Shown: positions 25,302 through 34,532, counted from the stretch's first letter. The stretch is 64,000 nt of DNA from Wenzhouxiangella sp. XN201 (GCF_011008905.1 NZ_JAAIVI010000015.1:24436-88435); one strand, 5' to 3'. The notes: generated by a model from the sequence alone, not told the origin. A program made the numbers and translations.

Positions 25302-26961
25302 GCTCGACCCCGGACTCGACCCCGGTCGGCCTGATCAGTGCCGGCGGCAGGCCGGCAAGCAGGTCTTCGTCGCCGAGCAGCGCCGGGTCGATCGAGCTCA
25401 GGACATCGCGCACGGTTTCGGGCGCGATCGATGCCAGTTGTGTGGCGAGTGCATGAAGCATGGCGGCATTGGCGCTCAGGCGTCGGCTCTGGGCCGCTTC
25501 GGACTCGGCGCCCACCTCGGTCAACTCACGGTTGAGACGCACCAGAAGCGGCGAGGCCGACTGATCGACCAGCACGCCACCGGGATGCGATCCGGGTTCG
25601 GTTTCCGCCCAGCGCCGGAACATCGTCTGAATCTCGCCGTTGATCCGGCGCAAGCGCTCCAGCGCTTCGCCGTGCTTCGCGATGAAAGCCATGTCGGTGG
25701 TCCGGCCGGCGAAGAACAGCAGGGCCAGCACCCCCCAGTAGTAGGCGTAGTCCCAGATCGTCTTGCTGCTCATCGCGCGGAAATGCCCGAACAGCGGATA
25801 CTGGCCGCGGTAGAGCGCGAGCGAGGACTCATAGAAGGACAGATAACTGCGCTCGTAGAGCCTGGCCCGGCGCGCGATCGACTCGCCGGCGAGATCGCGC
25901 ACGATCAGGTCGGTGACGTAGCTGTTGGAAATGGCGATGAAGTCGCTGCCGGGCGAGTAGAACGGGTCGAGGAAGACCCCGGCTTCGCCGGTCAGCGCCC
26001 AGCGCGCGCCGGAATACACGGACCGGCAGCCGTGCGAGAACTGCCTCAGGTAGCGAAAGTCCTGCAATTCACCGCCGGCCTCGAGGGTGGCGCGATGGCA
26101 GCGCGGCTGGTGTTCGGCCAGCCAGGCCATGCTGCCGTCGAAGGACTTGAGTGCGTCGAAGTCGTGCAGGGCGCTGTCGAAGACAATGCCGACGCTGGTC
26201 GAGCCGGAGGCCAGCCGAATCAGCCACACCCAGTAGCCCGGCCCCATCAGGTGATTGGTCGACAGCCAGCGCGGCAGGTCGCTGCAGCGCGCCTGCCATG
26301 TGGCGTCGTCGCTCCAGTCGTCGACGTCAATGCGGCGATCGATGCGGAACCATACTGCCGAGCAATCGTGGCCGTTGTCCTCGGCCAGATCGAGGCGGCG
26401 CTTGAGCAGCGAGGTCCGGCTCATGGCATCGACCACCCAGGCCGCCTCCAGCTCAAAGGATTGCCCGTCGCGCTCTCCGCGGATGTGATGAGCCGACGAG
26501 GCGTCCTCGGCCAGGTCCACGCCGGTCACGCGCGCAGCGTCGATGAAGTCGATGCCGCGCTGCCGGGCCAGCTGCCCGAGGTGGTTTTCGAAGATGCCGC
26601 GATCGAGCTGGTAACTGGGCACTTCCAGCAGGTGGGCGGCACCGAGCTCGGCGGCCTTTGCCAGGTCGTCGTTCTCCCCGGCGCGGAAGAAGAAGCGCAG
26701 GCCGTACTTGCGCAGCTGCTCGTTCTCCAGGTGGTCGCGCAGGCCCAGTACCTCGCCGAAATAATGCGCCGCGATCTCGACGGTCGATTCGCCGACCTTG
26801 TGGGCGGCCTCGGGCACGGGATGGCGATTGCGCTCAAGCACGACGATGCGGGTGTCCGGGCGCGCTTGCTCGAGCTGCAACGCCAGGGTCAGTCCGGCCA
26901 GGCCGCCGCCGAGAATGGCGACGTCGGTTCGGTCGGGAAGCGTTGGGTTGTAATCGGACAT
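25288..26961 (-). CDS. Second flavin-dependent halogenase-like enzyme
   Basis: A 557-residue FAD protein. GGGLAG lies at residues 18-23 and HKVGESTVEI near 54-63. K85 in LRKYGLRFF matches the halogenase active-site lysine, and WVWLIR (244-249) is a WxWxI variant in which the usual Pro is Arg. The FAD-binding LTGEAGVFLDPFYSPGSDF follows. The ~170 residues beyond the usual core are helical and lack a recognised fold. It is only modestly similar to the enzyme at 23030. ATG 26976 is an alternative start that overlaps the glycosyltransferase stop. Confidence 0.78.
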   Translation of the reverse strand: MSDYNPTLPDRTDVAILGGGLAGLTLALQLEQARPDTRIVVLERNRHPVPEAAHKVGESTVEIAAHYFGEVLGLRDHLENEQLRKYGLRFFFRAGENDDLAKAAELGAAHLLEVPSYQLDRGIFENHLGQLARQRGIDFIDAARVTGVDLAEDASSAHHIRGERDGQSFELEAAWVVDAMSRTSLLKRRLDLAEDNGHDCSAVWFRIDRRIDVDDWSDDATWQARCSDLPRWLSTNHLMGPGYWVWLIRLASGSTSVGIVFDSALHDFDALKSFDGSMAWLAEHQPRCHRATLEAGGELQDFRYLRQFSHGCRSVYSGARWALTGEAGVFLDPFYSPGSDFIAISNSYVTDLIVRDLAGESIARRARLYERSYLSFYESSLALYRGQYPLFGHFRAMSSKTIWDYAYYWGVLALLFFAGRTTDMAFIAKHGEALERLRRINGEIQTMFRRWAETEPGSHPGGVLVDQSASPLLVRLNRELTEVGAESEAAQSRRLSANAAMLHALATQLASIAPETVRDVLSSIDPALLGDEDLLAGLPPALIRPTGVESGVELSRA

Positions 26962-26968
26962 TGCGTGA

Positions 26969-27724
26969 TTATCCATCGTCGCCGTCAACGCCGCCCCAGC
27001 GCACCGGCCGGGTGAGCATACGCCACAGGCCCTGCGGGTAGAAGCCGGCGAGCACGATGCGCCAGCACACGAACCAGAAAATCTCCCAGACATCGCGCCC
27101 CGGGCGGAAATAGCTGGCCCGGGCGTCGTCGCGGTAAATACTGTCGATGGGAACCGCCACGGCAGGAAAACCGGCGCGGGCACCGTCGATCAGCATGGCC
27201 GTTTCGAACACGAAGCCGTGGCGCCGGGCGGTCGAGGGCCGGACTGTATCGATCAGGGCACGCGGGTAAACGCGAAAGCCGCTCTGGCTGTCGGGCAGTC
27301 GCTGACCGCTGGCCCAGGATATCCAGAAGTCGGCGAAGCGATTGGCGAAGCGCCGGATGCCTGGCTGGCGGTGGCGCTGGCGCAGTCGCACGCCGACCAC
27401 GAGATGACCCGGGTGAGCGCGCGCGGCGGGCAGCAGGCGATCGAGCTCGGCCGGGTCGTGCTGGCCGTCGCCGTCAAGCGTCGCGATCAGTTCGGCATCC
27501 GTTTCCAGGGCGCGCCCGAATCCGCTGGCCAGGGCGGCTGCCTTGCCGCCGGCTTGCGCGTGTCGGATCAGGTCAATGTCGAGACCGGCCAGGGCCTCGC
27601 CCGTACCGTCGGTTGAACCATCATCGACGACGATCACCCGGTCGACCCGAGTTGCGACGGCCTCGACCAGCGGACGGATCGTGCGCAGCTCGTTGTGAGC
27701 TGGCATGACGGCAACTGTCTTCAT
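26969..27724 (-). CDS. Family 2 glycosyltransferase (dolichol-phosphate-mannose synthase-like)
   Basis: A 251-residue GT-A enzyme starting MKTVAVMPAHNELRTIRPLV, with nucleotide-binding VIVVDDGSTDGTG, the LDGDGQHDP metal motif and DSQSGFRVYPR. A C-terminal hydrophobic segment (WEIFWFVCWRIVLAGFYP) probably associates with the membrane. Similar enzymes glycosylate the aryl polyene or a lipid carrier in xanthomonadin and aryl polyene clusters. It overlaps the chain-length-factor gene as ATGA. Confidence 0.87.
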   Translation of the reverse strand: MKTVAVMPAHNELRTIRPLVEAVATRVDRVIVVDDGSTDGTGEALAGLDIDLIRHAQAGGKAAALASGFGRALETDAELIATLDGDGQHDPAELDRLLPAARAHPGHLVVGVRLRQRHRQPGIRRFANRFADFWISWASGQRLPDSQSGFRVYPRALIDTVRPSTARRHGFVFETAMLIDGARAGFPAVAVPIDSIYRDDARASYFRPGRDVWEIFWFVCWRIVLAGFYPQGLWRMLTRPVRWGGVDGDDG

Positions 27725-28509
27725 GCCCGCTCGATCAGCAGGCTGGGGCCCTGGCGGGCGGCCAGCCGGATCGGTCCCGGTATCCTTTCGAGCGCGGCGA
27801 CCAGCAGGTAGAGCACGCGGGCGGCCGGATTGTCGGCAACACGTTCGGCCAGCACGCTCGGCAGGGCCGGTGCCTCGTCGGCTTCCAGCCCCGCGATCGG
27901 GGAGAGATCCAGATTCAGCCCGCCGGATTTCTCCGGGCCGAGCAGCAGCGCGCCGGCAAAAGGCTGGCGTGCCGGCCAGACCGCCTCCATCGGACCGTCT
28001 GCATGCAGGTCGTAGACCACCAGCAAGACCGGCCGGCCGCTGGTCTCGACCCGGCAGGCGGCTTCGATCAGGCCGGCGACCAGGCTGTCGGTCGCGCCGC
28101 TGAGCGCGGTAATGTCGCCGCGAGCGCCGGTGCCGATCGACCAGTAGCCGGCGGCAGCATTGTGCACCGAGTTGTGAAAGCGCATCGGCGAGAGCAAGTC
28201 CGGCGACTCGGCCAGGGTGCGGCACATGTAATCGCTGATGGCCACATCGCCCATGCCGGAAGTGAACACGGCGTCGGGATCGCCCGGCGCGATGCCGGCA
28301 TCGGTACAGGCCTGTTCGGCCGCCGCCATCGACAGGCGCACGGTTTCGGGACAGCGGCGGCGCTCGCGCGGCGACAGCAGCGAGATGCCGGCGCCGGCTT
28401 TCGCTGTTTCGTCCAGTTCGCCACCGTCGAGGACTCGTGCCAGCGCAGCCATGTCGGGCAGCCCGGGTGCGCTGATACCGCAGCCGAGGATATGAAGCCG
28501 CTGCTTCAT
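27721..28509 (-). CDS. Ketosynthase-like chain-length factor, ApeC-like
   Basis: A 262-residue truncated thiolase-fold protein. It aligns with the N-terminal half of ketosynthases (SMAAAEQACTDAGIAPGDPD, SVHNAAAGYWSIGTGARG) but lacks the active-site Cys and the two active-site His of the KS upstream. That is the profile of aryl polyene beta-ketoacyl synthase chain-length factors, which form a heterodimer with the KS. It overlaps the KS as ATGA, consistent with equal expression. Confidence 0.85.
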   Translation of the reverse strand: MKQRLHILGCGISAPGLPDMAALARVLDGGELDETAKAGAGISLLSPRERRRCPETVRLSMAAAEQACTDAGIAPGDPDAVFTSGMGDVAISDYMCRTLAESPDLLSPMRFHNSVHNAAAGYWSIGTGARGDITALSGATDSLVAGLIEAACRVETSGRPVLLVVYDLHADGPMEAVWPARQPFAGALLLGPEKSGGLNLDLSPIAGLEADEAPALPSVLAERVADNPAARVLYLLVAALERIPGPIRLAARQGPSLLIERA

Positions 28510-29684
28510 GCGGCCCCCAGGATCAGCGTGCAATTGGAACCGCCGAAGCCGAAGGAATTGCTCATCACCGTCGAGACGGCCTGGTGGCGCCCTTCGGTCA
28601 GAATGAACTCTGCCGACTCGGCTTCCGGCGACGTACAGTTGAGGCTGGCCGGCAGGTAGCCGTCCTTGAGCGCGAGCAGGCTGAAAACGGCTTCGGTGAT
28701 GCCGGCCGCCCCCAGTGTGTGGCCGGTCCAGGCCTTGGTCGAGCCGGCCGGTGGCGGCGCGCCGAAGACGGTCCTGAGCGCGGCGGCCTCGATCCGATCG
28801 TTCATCGGCGTGGCGGTGCCGTGACAGTTGATGTAATCGATTGCGCCGGGCTCCAGTCCGGCCCCATCGAGCGCGGCGCGCATGGCCGCGATCGCGCCGG
28901 CCCCCTCCGGATGCGGCGAGGCCATGTGATGGGCGTCCGAGGTTTCGCCCCAACCCAGCAGTCGGCCGAAGCTCTGATCGGGGTCGTGCTCGACAATGGC
29001 GAAGCCGGCCGCCTCGCCCAGGTTCAGTCCGCGGCGCTCACGGTCGAAGGGGCGGCAGGGCTGGGGCGAGACCAGTTCGAGGGAATGAAAACCGTAGAGC
29101 ACGGACAGGCACAGGCTGTCGACCCCGCCCACCACGGCCGCATCGGCCCAGCCGGTCTCGATCAGGCGCGCGCCGGTGGCAAACACCTTGGCTGACGACG
29201 AGCAGGCCGTCGAAACCGTCTGCACCGGCCCTTCAAGCCCCAGCGCTGCTGCGACGAATGCCGCCGAAGTATGCGGCGTGTGCACCCAGGTCAAGACATG
29301 TTCGGGACGGAACCGGCCGGACTCGTCGAGGTTGCGGAACGCGAGCTCGGTGCTGCTGATGCCTGCCGTGGAGGTGCCGATGACGCAGGCGATGCGCTCG
29401 GGCCGATGTCGCTCGAGCAGGCGTGCGACGTCATCGCGGAATCCGTCCTGATCCAGCGCCAGTTCGGCGAGCTGATTGTTGCGGCATTGGAAACGCGCCA
29501 GGTCGCCGCCCAGGCAGATTTCTTCGACACCGTCGACCCGGCCGATAAAGGTCTCGAGACTGCAATGCGGATAGTCGTTGGCGCGCAGGCCGCTACGGCC
29601 TTCGGCCAGGGCCTTGCGAAGCGATGCCAGGCCGCTGCCGGCGGCACAGGAAAGCGTCATCGCGGATATATTCAGGGCGTTCAT
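28506..29684 (-). CDS. Beta-ketoacyl-ACP synthase (FabF-type, ApeO-like)
   Basis: A 392-residue complete ketosynthase: Cys161 in VSTACSSSAKV, His288 in NCHGTATPMND and His322 in AWTGHTLGAAG form the catalytic triad. The Gly-rich C-terminus (MSNSFGFGGSNCTLILG) is also typical. First gene of the second minus-strand block, with its own promoter region in the 137-bp divergent gap to the DUF218 gene. It probably extends the aryl starter with malonyl-ACP. The open frame to 29873 is discarded because that part has no family likeness. Confidence 0.92.
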   Translation of the reverse strand: MNALNISAMTLSCAAGSGLASLRKALAEGRSGLRANDYPHCSLETFIGRVDGVEEICLGGDLARFQCRNNQLAELALDQDGFRDDVARLLERHRPERIACVIGTSTAGISSTELAFRNLDESGRFRPEHVLTWVHTPHTSAAFVAAALGLEGPVQTVSTACSSSAKVFATGARLIETGWADAAVVGGVDSLCLSVLYGFHSLELVSPQPCRPFDRERRGLNLGEAAGFAIVEHDPDQSFGRLLGWGETSDAHHMASPHPEGAGAIAAMRAALDGAGLEPGAIDYINCHGTATPMNDRIEAAALRTVFGAPPPAGSTKAWTGHTLGAAGITEAVFSLLALKDGYLPASLNCTSPEAESAEFILTEGRHQAVSTVMSNSFGFGGSNCTLILGAA

Positions 29685-29821
29685 GCGGTGTCGATTCGCT
29701 CCGGGTCGGCGGTGCCGGGCTGGGTCGGGGGCGCCAGTATAGGGAGGCCGGCGGTGGACCGCAATGATGGCATCTTCCCGGGTATGATGAGCGCCGCCGA
29801 TCGTCAATCGTTTCCAACCTG

Positions 29822-30490
29822 ATGAATACCGTTTCGACACTGACCCTGCGTGGCGCGCTGGCCGATCCGGCACTCAGGGAGACGCTGCTGGCCAGTACCG
29901 TCTTTCTGGTTCTGAGCCTGGGCCTGACCTATCTCGTCGCGTGGCTCTATGTCATTCGTTCCGCCTTGGTTCGGGAAGCTCGCTCGCGCGTCGACCGCCT
30001 GCTGGTCTGCGGCCATGCGCTGCGGGCCGGTCGACCGTCGGACGTGTACCGCCAGCGGCTGCACCGCGCGGCGAAGCTGGCGTGCGACGACCCGTCACTC
30101 GATCTGCTGCTTGCCGGCGGCGGCGCACCCTCGGAAGCTGCAGTCGGCCGGGAGTGGCTGCTGGCGCAGGCGGCTGTCGACGCCGATCGTATCGGTCTCG
30201 AGGCGGCTTCGACCGACACCTTCGAGAATCTGCGGCATGCGCGTGAAATGCTGGGGCCTGAAACGCGACTGGGTATCGTGACCAGCCGCTTCCACCTGGC
30301 ACGGGTGCTGATCTATGCCCGTCAGCTCGGCCTGCGAGCCGCGCCCGTTCCGGCCGAGGACCGCTGGCGCTGGACGGTCGACAACGTGAAGGCCAGCTTG
30401 CGTGAGGCCGCATTCCTGAAGTGGTTCGTCTGCGGTCGTTTCTGGGCGCAGATCGCGCGACGCCAAAGCCTGCTCGAACGTATTCGTTGA
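29822..30490 (+). CDS. DUF218 (SanA/YdcF/ElyC) family protein
   Basis: A 222-residue protein with one N-terminal transmembrane helix (TVFLVLSLGLTYLVAWLYV) and a DUF218 domain. Typical sections are LLLAGGGAPSEAAVGREWLL, STDTFENLRHARE (conserved acidic/Asn motif) and GIVTSRFHLARVLIYARQLG. SanA and ElyC members affect envelope integrity and peptidoglycan precursor supply in other bacteria. No role is assigned here. It is divergent from the KS of the pigment cluster. Confidence 0.82.
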   Translation: MNTVSTLTLRGALADPALRETLLASTVFLVLSLGLTYLVAWLYVIRSALVREARSRVDRLLVCGHALRAGRPSDVYRQRLHRAAKLACDDPSLDLLLAGGGAPSEAAVGREWLLAQAAVDADRIGLEAASTDTFENLRHAREMLGPETRLGIVTSRFHLARVLIYARQLGLRAAPVPAEDRWRWTVDNVKASLREAAFLKWFVCGRFWAQIARRQSLLERIR

Positions 30491-30629
30491 GCCGGTGACG
30501 CATTGCGGCATTCCCCGACTGACGTCGGTCGCCCGGCGTCATCGGTCGTCCCCGAATGTTCTCCCGATTGTGTGAACCAGCCCGCGATTCAAGGTCATGT
30601 TAGGTGCGATACATCGCCTTGCACGATAC

Positions 30630-30645
30630 TGGCACGGCATTTGCT
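30630..30645 (+). promoter_or_regulatory. Consensus sigma-54 (-24/-12) promoter
   Basis: TGGCACGGCATTTGCT matches TGGCACG-N4-TTGCW at every defined position, with the GG and GC doublets exactly 12 bp apart. Transcription would start near 30655, 45 nt upstream of the EAL gene's ATG. An inverted repeat CCGAC-N4-GTCGG about 100 bp upstream (30515-30528) could be an enhancer site, but this is weak. Confidence 0.85.
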
Positions 30646-30699
30646 TGGTTCCTGGTAACGAAGAATGACAGTCGCCCGGAACCACCAAGGAGATCGAAC

Positions 30700-31503
30700 A
30701 TGACCGGTTTCAACTACGCCCAGCCCTGCAGCACGCGCTTCGATGACTACCTGTCCGTGCTCGACGTGGGTATTCGCTTTGCTTTCCAGCCGGTGATCGA
30801 TCAGGAGACCGGGGAAGTGAGCGGACACGAGGCCCTGGTGCGCGGTTGCAGCGGCGAATCGCCGGCCCAGATCATCGCCTCGGTGCGGCCGGAGAATCTG
30901 TTTTATTTCGACCAGGCCTGCCGTCTGGGCGCAATCGCGGAAGCCGCCCGGCTCGGGCTTGCCGGTGACCTGCATATCAACTGCACGGAAATCGACCCGC
31001 ACAACCTGGAGCTGGCGCTGTCCTCGACGCATCGGGCTGCGCGCGAGAACGGCTTTCGGCCCGGGCAGATCGTGCTCGAATTCAATTCGCTCGAGCGCCT
31101 GGGCAGTCCGCGTCAGCTGGCCGCCGTTCGTTCACGGGCCAACGAATACGGCTTCCGCGTCACCGCCGACAATTTCGGCACCGGCGAGGCCGGTCTCAAG
31201 CGCCTGGCAGTGCTGCGGCCGGAGTTTGTCAAACTCGACCGGGAGCTGATCAATGGCATCCATGGCAGTCAGCGGCGGCAGGCGATGGTGATGGGTATCC
31301 TGGCGACCTGCCACGTACTCGGTATCCAGGTGATTGCTGCGGGTGTCGAGCAGAAAGCCGAAATCGAGTGGCTGCGTCGAGCCGGTATCGACGGTTTCCA
31401 GGGCTACTACTTCGGGCGGCCTGAACTGGCCCCGGAAGCAGATGAGCACGCGACGCCGCAGTGCGACTATGCCGGTGTGCAGTTCAGCGCTTGTGCCGCC
31501 TGA
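30700..31503 (+). CDS. Degenerate EAL-domain protein (predicted c-di-GMP receptor, not phosphodiesterase)
   Basis: A 267-residue stand-alone EAL domain. Conserved ligand residues remain: EAL (44-46), N94, E127, D157 and K178, with Q234 in FQGYYFGRP. Two catalytic positions are changed: the second Asp of DDFGTG is Asn (N158) and the general-base Glu of AEGVE is Ala (A214 in AAGVE). The fold should bind c-di-GMP but hydrolyse it poorly or not at all. ATG 30700 follows AAGGAG, and the frame back to 30604 overlaps the promoter. A sigma-54 promoter lies just upstream. The 3' end overlaps hisIE by 20 bp in convergent orientation. Confidence 0.85.
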   Translation: MTGFNYAQPCSTRFDDYLSVLDVGIRFAFQPVIDQETGEVSGHEALVRGCSGESPAQIIASVRPENLFYFDQACRLGAIAEAARLGLAGDLHINCTEIDPHNLELALSSTHRAARENGFRPGQIVLEFNSLERLGSPRQLAAVRSRANEYGFRVTADNFGTGEAGLKRLAVLRPEFVKLDRELINGIHGSQRRQAMVMGILATCHVLGIQVIAAGVEQKAEIEWLRRAGIDGFQGYYFGRPELAPEADEHATPQCDYAGVQFSACAA

Positions 31504-32098
31504 GTAAGACCTCGACTACTGAATCCAGGTCGCTGCCGGCCGAGTGCAGGCAAACCAGCAGGTGATAAAGCAGGTCGGCGGCCTCCGACTCCAGTTCCTC
31601 CCGCTCGCCAACAACTGCGGCGAGTGCGACTTCCACGCCTTCTTCCCCGACCTTCTGTGCGCAGCGTTTTCTACCTTCGGACAAGAGCTTCGCTGTATAG
31701 CTTTGTTCCGGATCGCTGTCGGCCCGGGACCGAACCGTCTGTTCCAGGCTGGCCAGGAATCCGACCCGCGGGCGGCGGTTAGCGCCGAAGCAAGTATCGG
31801 TGCCGGTATGACAGGTCGGCCCGTGCGGGCGGGCCAGGACCAGCAGGGTGTCGCGGTCGCAGTCGGCGATGACGTCGACCAGCGCCAGGTGGTTGCCGGA
31901 GGTCTCACCCTTGGTCCAAAGACGCTGCTTGCTGCGCGAGTAGAAGGTGACGTGGCCGCTCGAACGCGTCTTCTCGAGCGCTTCGACGTTCATGTAGCCG
32001 AGCATCAGCACGCGCCCGTCGTCGGCGTCCTGCACGATCACCGGCAGCAGACCGTCGCCCTTCTTCCAGTCGAGATTTTCAGTAGTCGGCTTGGTCAT
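31484..32098 (-). CDS. hisI: Phosphoribosyl-AMP cyclohydrolase / phosphoribosyl-ATP pyrophosphohydrolase
   Basis: A 204-residue bifunctional HisIE. The N-terminal cyclohydrolase (residues about 1-115) contains [15 protein letters not shown] and zinc-site CHTGTDTCF. The C-terminal pyrophosphohydrolase begins [16 protein letters not shown] and has [14 protein letters not shown]. Together they perform steps 2 and 3 of histidine synthesis. Last gene of the his operon. ATG 32098 is chosen; the frame to 32167 runs into the inverted-repeat element and is not conserved. Confidence 0.95.
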   Translation of the reverse strand: MTKPTTENLDWKKGDGLLPVIVQDADDGRVLMLGYMNVEALEKTRSSGHVTFYSRSKQRLWTKGETSGNHLALVDVIADCDRDTLLVLARPHGPTCHTGTDTCFGANRRPRVGFLASLEQTVRSRADSDPEQSYTAKLLSEGRKRCAQKVGEEGVEVALAAVVGEREELESEAADLLYHLLVCLHSAGSDLDSVVEVLLRRHKR

Positions 32099-32125
32099 TT
32101 GCTGGTTTTCCTTTTGTCGAATGGA

Positions 32126-32276
32126 ACCGCAGATGAACGCAGATAAACGCAGATCTTCAAAATGCATCTCTTGAAGGCGTCGACGGTGGATTCCCGATAT
32201 CCTTTGGCGTTGAGATCCCCGAGTTCCTGTCGATCTAGAGGATCTTTATCTGTGTTCATCCGCGTTCATCTGCGGT
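32126..32276. repeat. Inverted-repeat element between hisF and hisIE
   Basis: Left arm 32126-32155 (periodic CGCAGATGAA / CGCAGATAAA units) and right arm 32241-32276 in inverted orientation, 85 bp apart. The arms share ACCGCAGATGAACGC at the outer end and diverge inward, the right one with an additional unit. It resembles the 31-bp arm element between hisA and hisH. As RNA it would form a long hairpin between the two cistrons. Confidence 0.75.
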
Positions 32277-32284
32277 TTCGTTAA

Positions 32285-33052
32285 TTACTCCCTGACGATG
32301 ACTCCCCGCCCGCGCAGCCAGCGCTTTAGCTCGGGGATGACGATCTGGCCGGAGTGGAACACGGTGGCGGCCAGGGCACCGTCGACGTCGGCGTCCCTGA
32401 AGGCGGCCAGGAAATGTTCGGGCGTGCCGGCACCACCGGAGGCGATCAGGGGGACGCGGCAGATTTCGCGCACCTGCGACAGCTGATCGATATCGTAGCC
32501 TTCGCGTACGCCGTCGGCGTCCATGCAGTTGAGGACGATCTCGCCGGCGCCCAGACGCTGGACCTCGGCGACCCAGCTCAGCGTATCGCGCCGCGGATCG
32601 ACCATGTTGTCGGGGTCGCCGGTGTACTGTCGAACACGCCAGCGGCCGTCCTCGCGCATGGAGTCGATGCCGGCAACTACGCACTGCGAGCCGAAGGCAT
32701 CGGCCAGTTCGCCGATCAGGGCCGGGCGCTCCAGCGCCGGGGAGTTGATCGAGATCTTGTCGGCGCCGGCATGCAGCACGGCGCGGGCGGTGTCGACGTC
32801 GCGAATGCCGCCGGCCACACAGAAGGGAATATCGATGGCCTCGGCGACGCGCTCGACCCAGGCGATGTCGACGCTGCGCTTCTCGGGGCTGGCGCTGATG
32901 TCGTAGAAGACCAGTTCGTCCGCACCCGCATCCCGATAACGATGTGCCAGTGCAACGATATCGCCCATGTCGCGATGATTGCGAAAGCGCACGCCCTTGA
33001 CCACGCGCCCGTCGCGCACGTCCAGGCAGGGGATGAGTCTTACCGCGACCAT
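32285..33052 (-). CDS. hisF: Imidazole glycerol phosphate synthase, cyclase subunit
   Basis: A 255-residue TIM barrel starting [20 protein letters not shown]. Catalytic Asp in PCLDVRDG and the second in [10 protein letters not shown], with phosphate-binding loops GGIRDVD and [10 protein letters not shown]. It forms a complex with HisH to make IGP and AICAR. It overlaps hisA by 13 nt. Confidence 0.97.
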   Translation of the reverse strand: MVAVRLIPCLDVRDGRVVKGVRFRNHRDMGDIVALAHRYRDAGADELVFYDISASPEKRSVDIAWVERVAEAIDIPFCVAGGIRDVDTARAVLHAGADKISINSPALERPALIGELADAFGSQCVVAGIDSMREDGRWRVRQYTGDPDNMVDPRRDTLSWVAEVQRLGAGEIVLNCMDADGVREGYDIDQLSQVREICRVPLIASGGAGTPEHFLAAFRDADVDGALAATVFHSGQIVIPELKRWLRGRGVIVRE

Positions 33053-33774
33053 TTCTGGATCTCCGCCAGGTCGACGCGGCCTTCGAGCAGGGCGCGGCCG
33101 ACGATGCAGCCGGCCGCACCGGTTTGTGCGACCTCAACCAGGTCGGCGGCCGATCCGATGCCGCCAGACGCCTGCACGGCCAGCGACGAGAACCGGTCGC
33201 AGACCGACTCGTAAAGCGCCAGCGAAGGACCGGCAAACATGCCGTCGCGTTCGATATCGGTGCACAGCAGGTGTTTCAGTCCGGCATTGACCAGGCGCTC
33301 GAGCAGGGTGAACAAGTCGACTTCGCCAGACTCCGTCCAGCCGGCCGCACGCGGCATCCAGCCGCCGTCGATGGCTTGAGCGACGTCCAGACCGGCGACG
33401 ATCCGCGCGCCGTCGGGCCCGGCCAGCCATTCGGCCACAGCCCCCGGATCGCGTACGCACAGGCTGCCGATGACCACCCGCTCGGCGCCGGCGTCGATCC
33501 GGCGCCGGAAATCCTCGCGCGAGCGCACGCCGCCGCCGGTCTGGATGGCGGTGTCGATTTCGGTGCACAGGCGTTCGATGATGGCGAGATTGGCCTCACC
33601 ACCCCGGCGTGCGCTGTCGAGGTCGACAACATGAATCAGTCCGGCACCGGCGTCGGCATAACGCTTCGCCAGCACAATCGGGTCATCGTCGTAACGCGTC
33701 TCGCGCTCGTAGTCGCCCTGCTGCAGACGCACCACACGCCCGCCCCTGAGATCGATGGCCGGGATCAACTTCAT
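33040..33774 (-). CDS. hisA: ProFAR isomerase
   Basis: A 244-residue TIM barrel starting [20 protein letters not shown]. Catalytic Asp in AIDLRGG and the second in LCTDIERDG, with [11 protein letters not shown] and [11 protein letters not shown] loops. It catalyses the Amadori isomerisation of step 4 of histidine synthesis. An ATG at 33810 would lie inside the inverted-repeat element and is rejected. Confidence 0.96.
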   Translation of the reverse strand: MKLIPAIDLRGGRVVRLQQGDYERETRYDDDPIVLAKRYADAGAGLIHVVDLDSARRGGEANLAIIERLCTEIDTAIQTGGGVRSREDFRRRIDAGAERVVIGSLCVRDPGAVAEWLAGPDGARIVAGLDVAQAIDGGWMPRAAGWTESGEVDLFTLLERLVNAGLKHLLCTDIERDGMFAGPSLALYESVCDRFSSLAVQASGGIGSAADLVEVAQTGAAGCIVGRALLEGRVDLAEIQKWSR

Positions 33775-33784
33775 GAAAATATTT

Positions 33785-33934
33785 GTCCACAGATGAACAC
33801 AGATGAACACAGATAAAAATAAAGACTGGCCAAGCGGGGCGTTGAATACTCGGTGATGCCCTGAATCCGATTAGCCGTCGTTCGCGGCATTTTGCAATTG
33901 CAGTATCTGTGTTCATCTGTGTTCATCTGTGGAC
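33785..33934. repeat. Perfect 31-bp inverted repeat element between hisH and hisA
   Basis: Arms 33785-33815 and 33904-33934 are exact reverse complements over 31 bp and consist of ACAGATGAAC units (10-bp period). They enclose 88 bp of non-repeated sequence with no ORF. The element fills almost the whole 170-bp gap between hisH and hisA. It is MITE-like in form, but no target-site duplication was identified. Confidence 0.9.
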
Positions 33935-33944
33935 CCTTTCTTTT

Positions 33945-34532
33945 TCAGGTTTCAAGAAAGTTGCGCAGGACGCGCGCCCCGGCACCCGCGGATTTTTCGG
34001 GGTGGAACTGGCAGGCGGCGAAGTTCTTGTGGCGCACCACCGCGGCAAAAGCCTGGCCGTGTTGGCTGACCGCCACGGCGTGATCGACCGGTGCGGCGTA
34101 GCCGTGCACGAAGTAGAACCACTCTCCGCCGTCGAGACCGGCGGCGAGTGGGTCGTCGGCCACCCAGTCGAGCTGGTTCCAGCCCATGTGCGGCAGTCTC
34201 AGGCTGTGATCGACCCGGAGCTTGCGGACTCGTCCCGGAATCAGGCCCAGGCAGTCGACATCGCCCTCCTCGGACGAGTCGAACATCAACTGCAATCCCA
34301 GGCAGATACCCAGCACGGGCTGGGTCAGGCTGCTGATGACCTCGACCAGGCCGGCCTCGCGCAGGGCATTCATCGACCAGGCCGCCGCACCCACGCCGGG
34401 CAGGATCACCCGCGAGGCCGACCGGATGGTTTCGGCATCGCGCGTGAGCACCGACTCGACGCCGAGTCGGTTGAGAGCGTGTTGGACCGAGCCCAGATTG
34501 GCGCCGCCGGAATTGATCACCGCAATCGTCAT
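33945..34532 (-). CDS. hisH: Imidazole glycerol phosphate synthase, glutamine amidotransferase subunit
   Basis: A 195-residue class I glutaminase starting MTIAVINSGGANLGSVQHAL. The nucleophile Cys lies in PVLGICLGLQLMF; the catalytic His and Glu are in CQFHPEKS. It provides ammonia to HisF. Its stop is followed by the 31-bp inverted-repeat element and its start is preceded by another repeat element. Confidence 0.96.
   Translation of the reverse strand: MTIAVINSGGANLGSVQHALNRLGVESVLTRDAETIRSASRVILPGVGAAAWSMNALREAGLVEVISSLTQPVLGICLGLQLMFDSSEEGDVDCLGLIPGRVRKLRVDHSLRLPHMGWNQLDWVADDPLAAGLDGGEWFYFVHGYAAPVDHAVAVSQHGQAFAAVVRHKNFAACQFHPEKSAGAGARVLRNFLET

Noticed and set aside
33785..33934. CRISPR-like array
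   Set aside because: Repeated ACAGATGAAC units are directly adjacent without spacers and appear as inverted arms. No cas genes are near.
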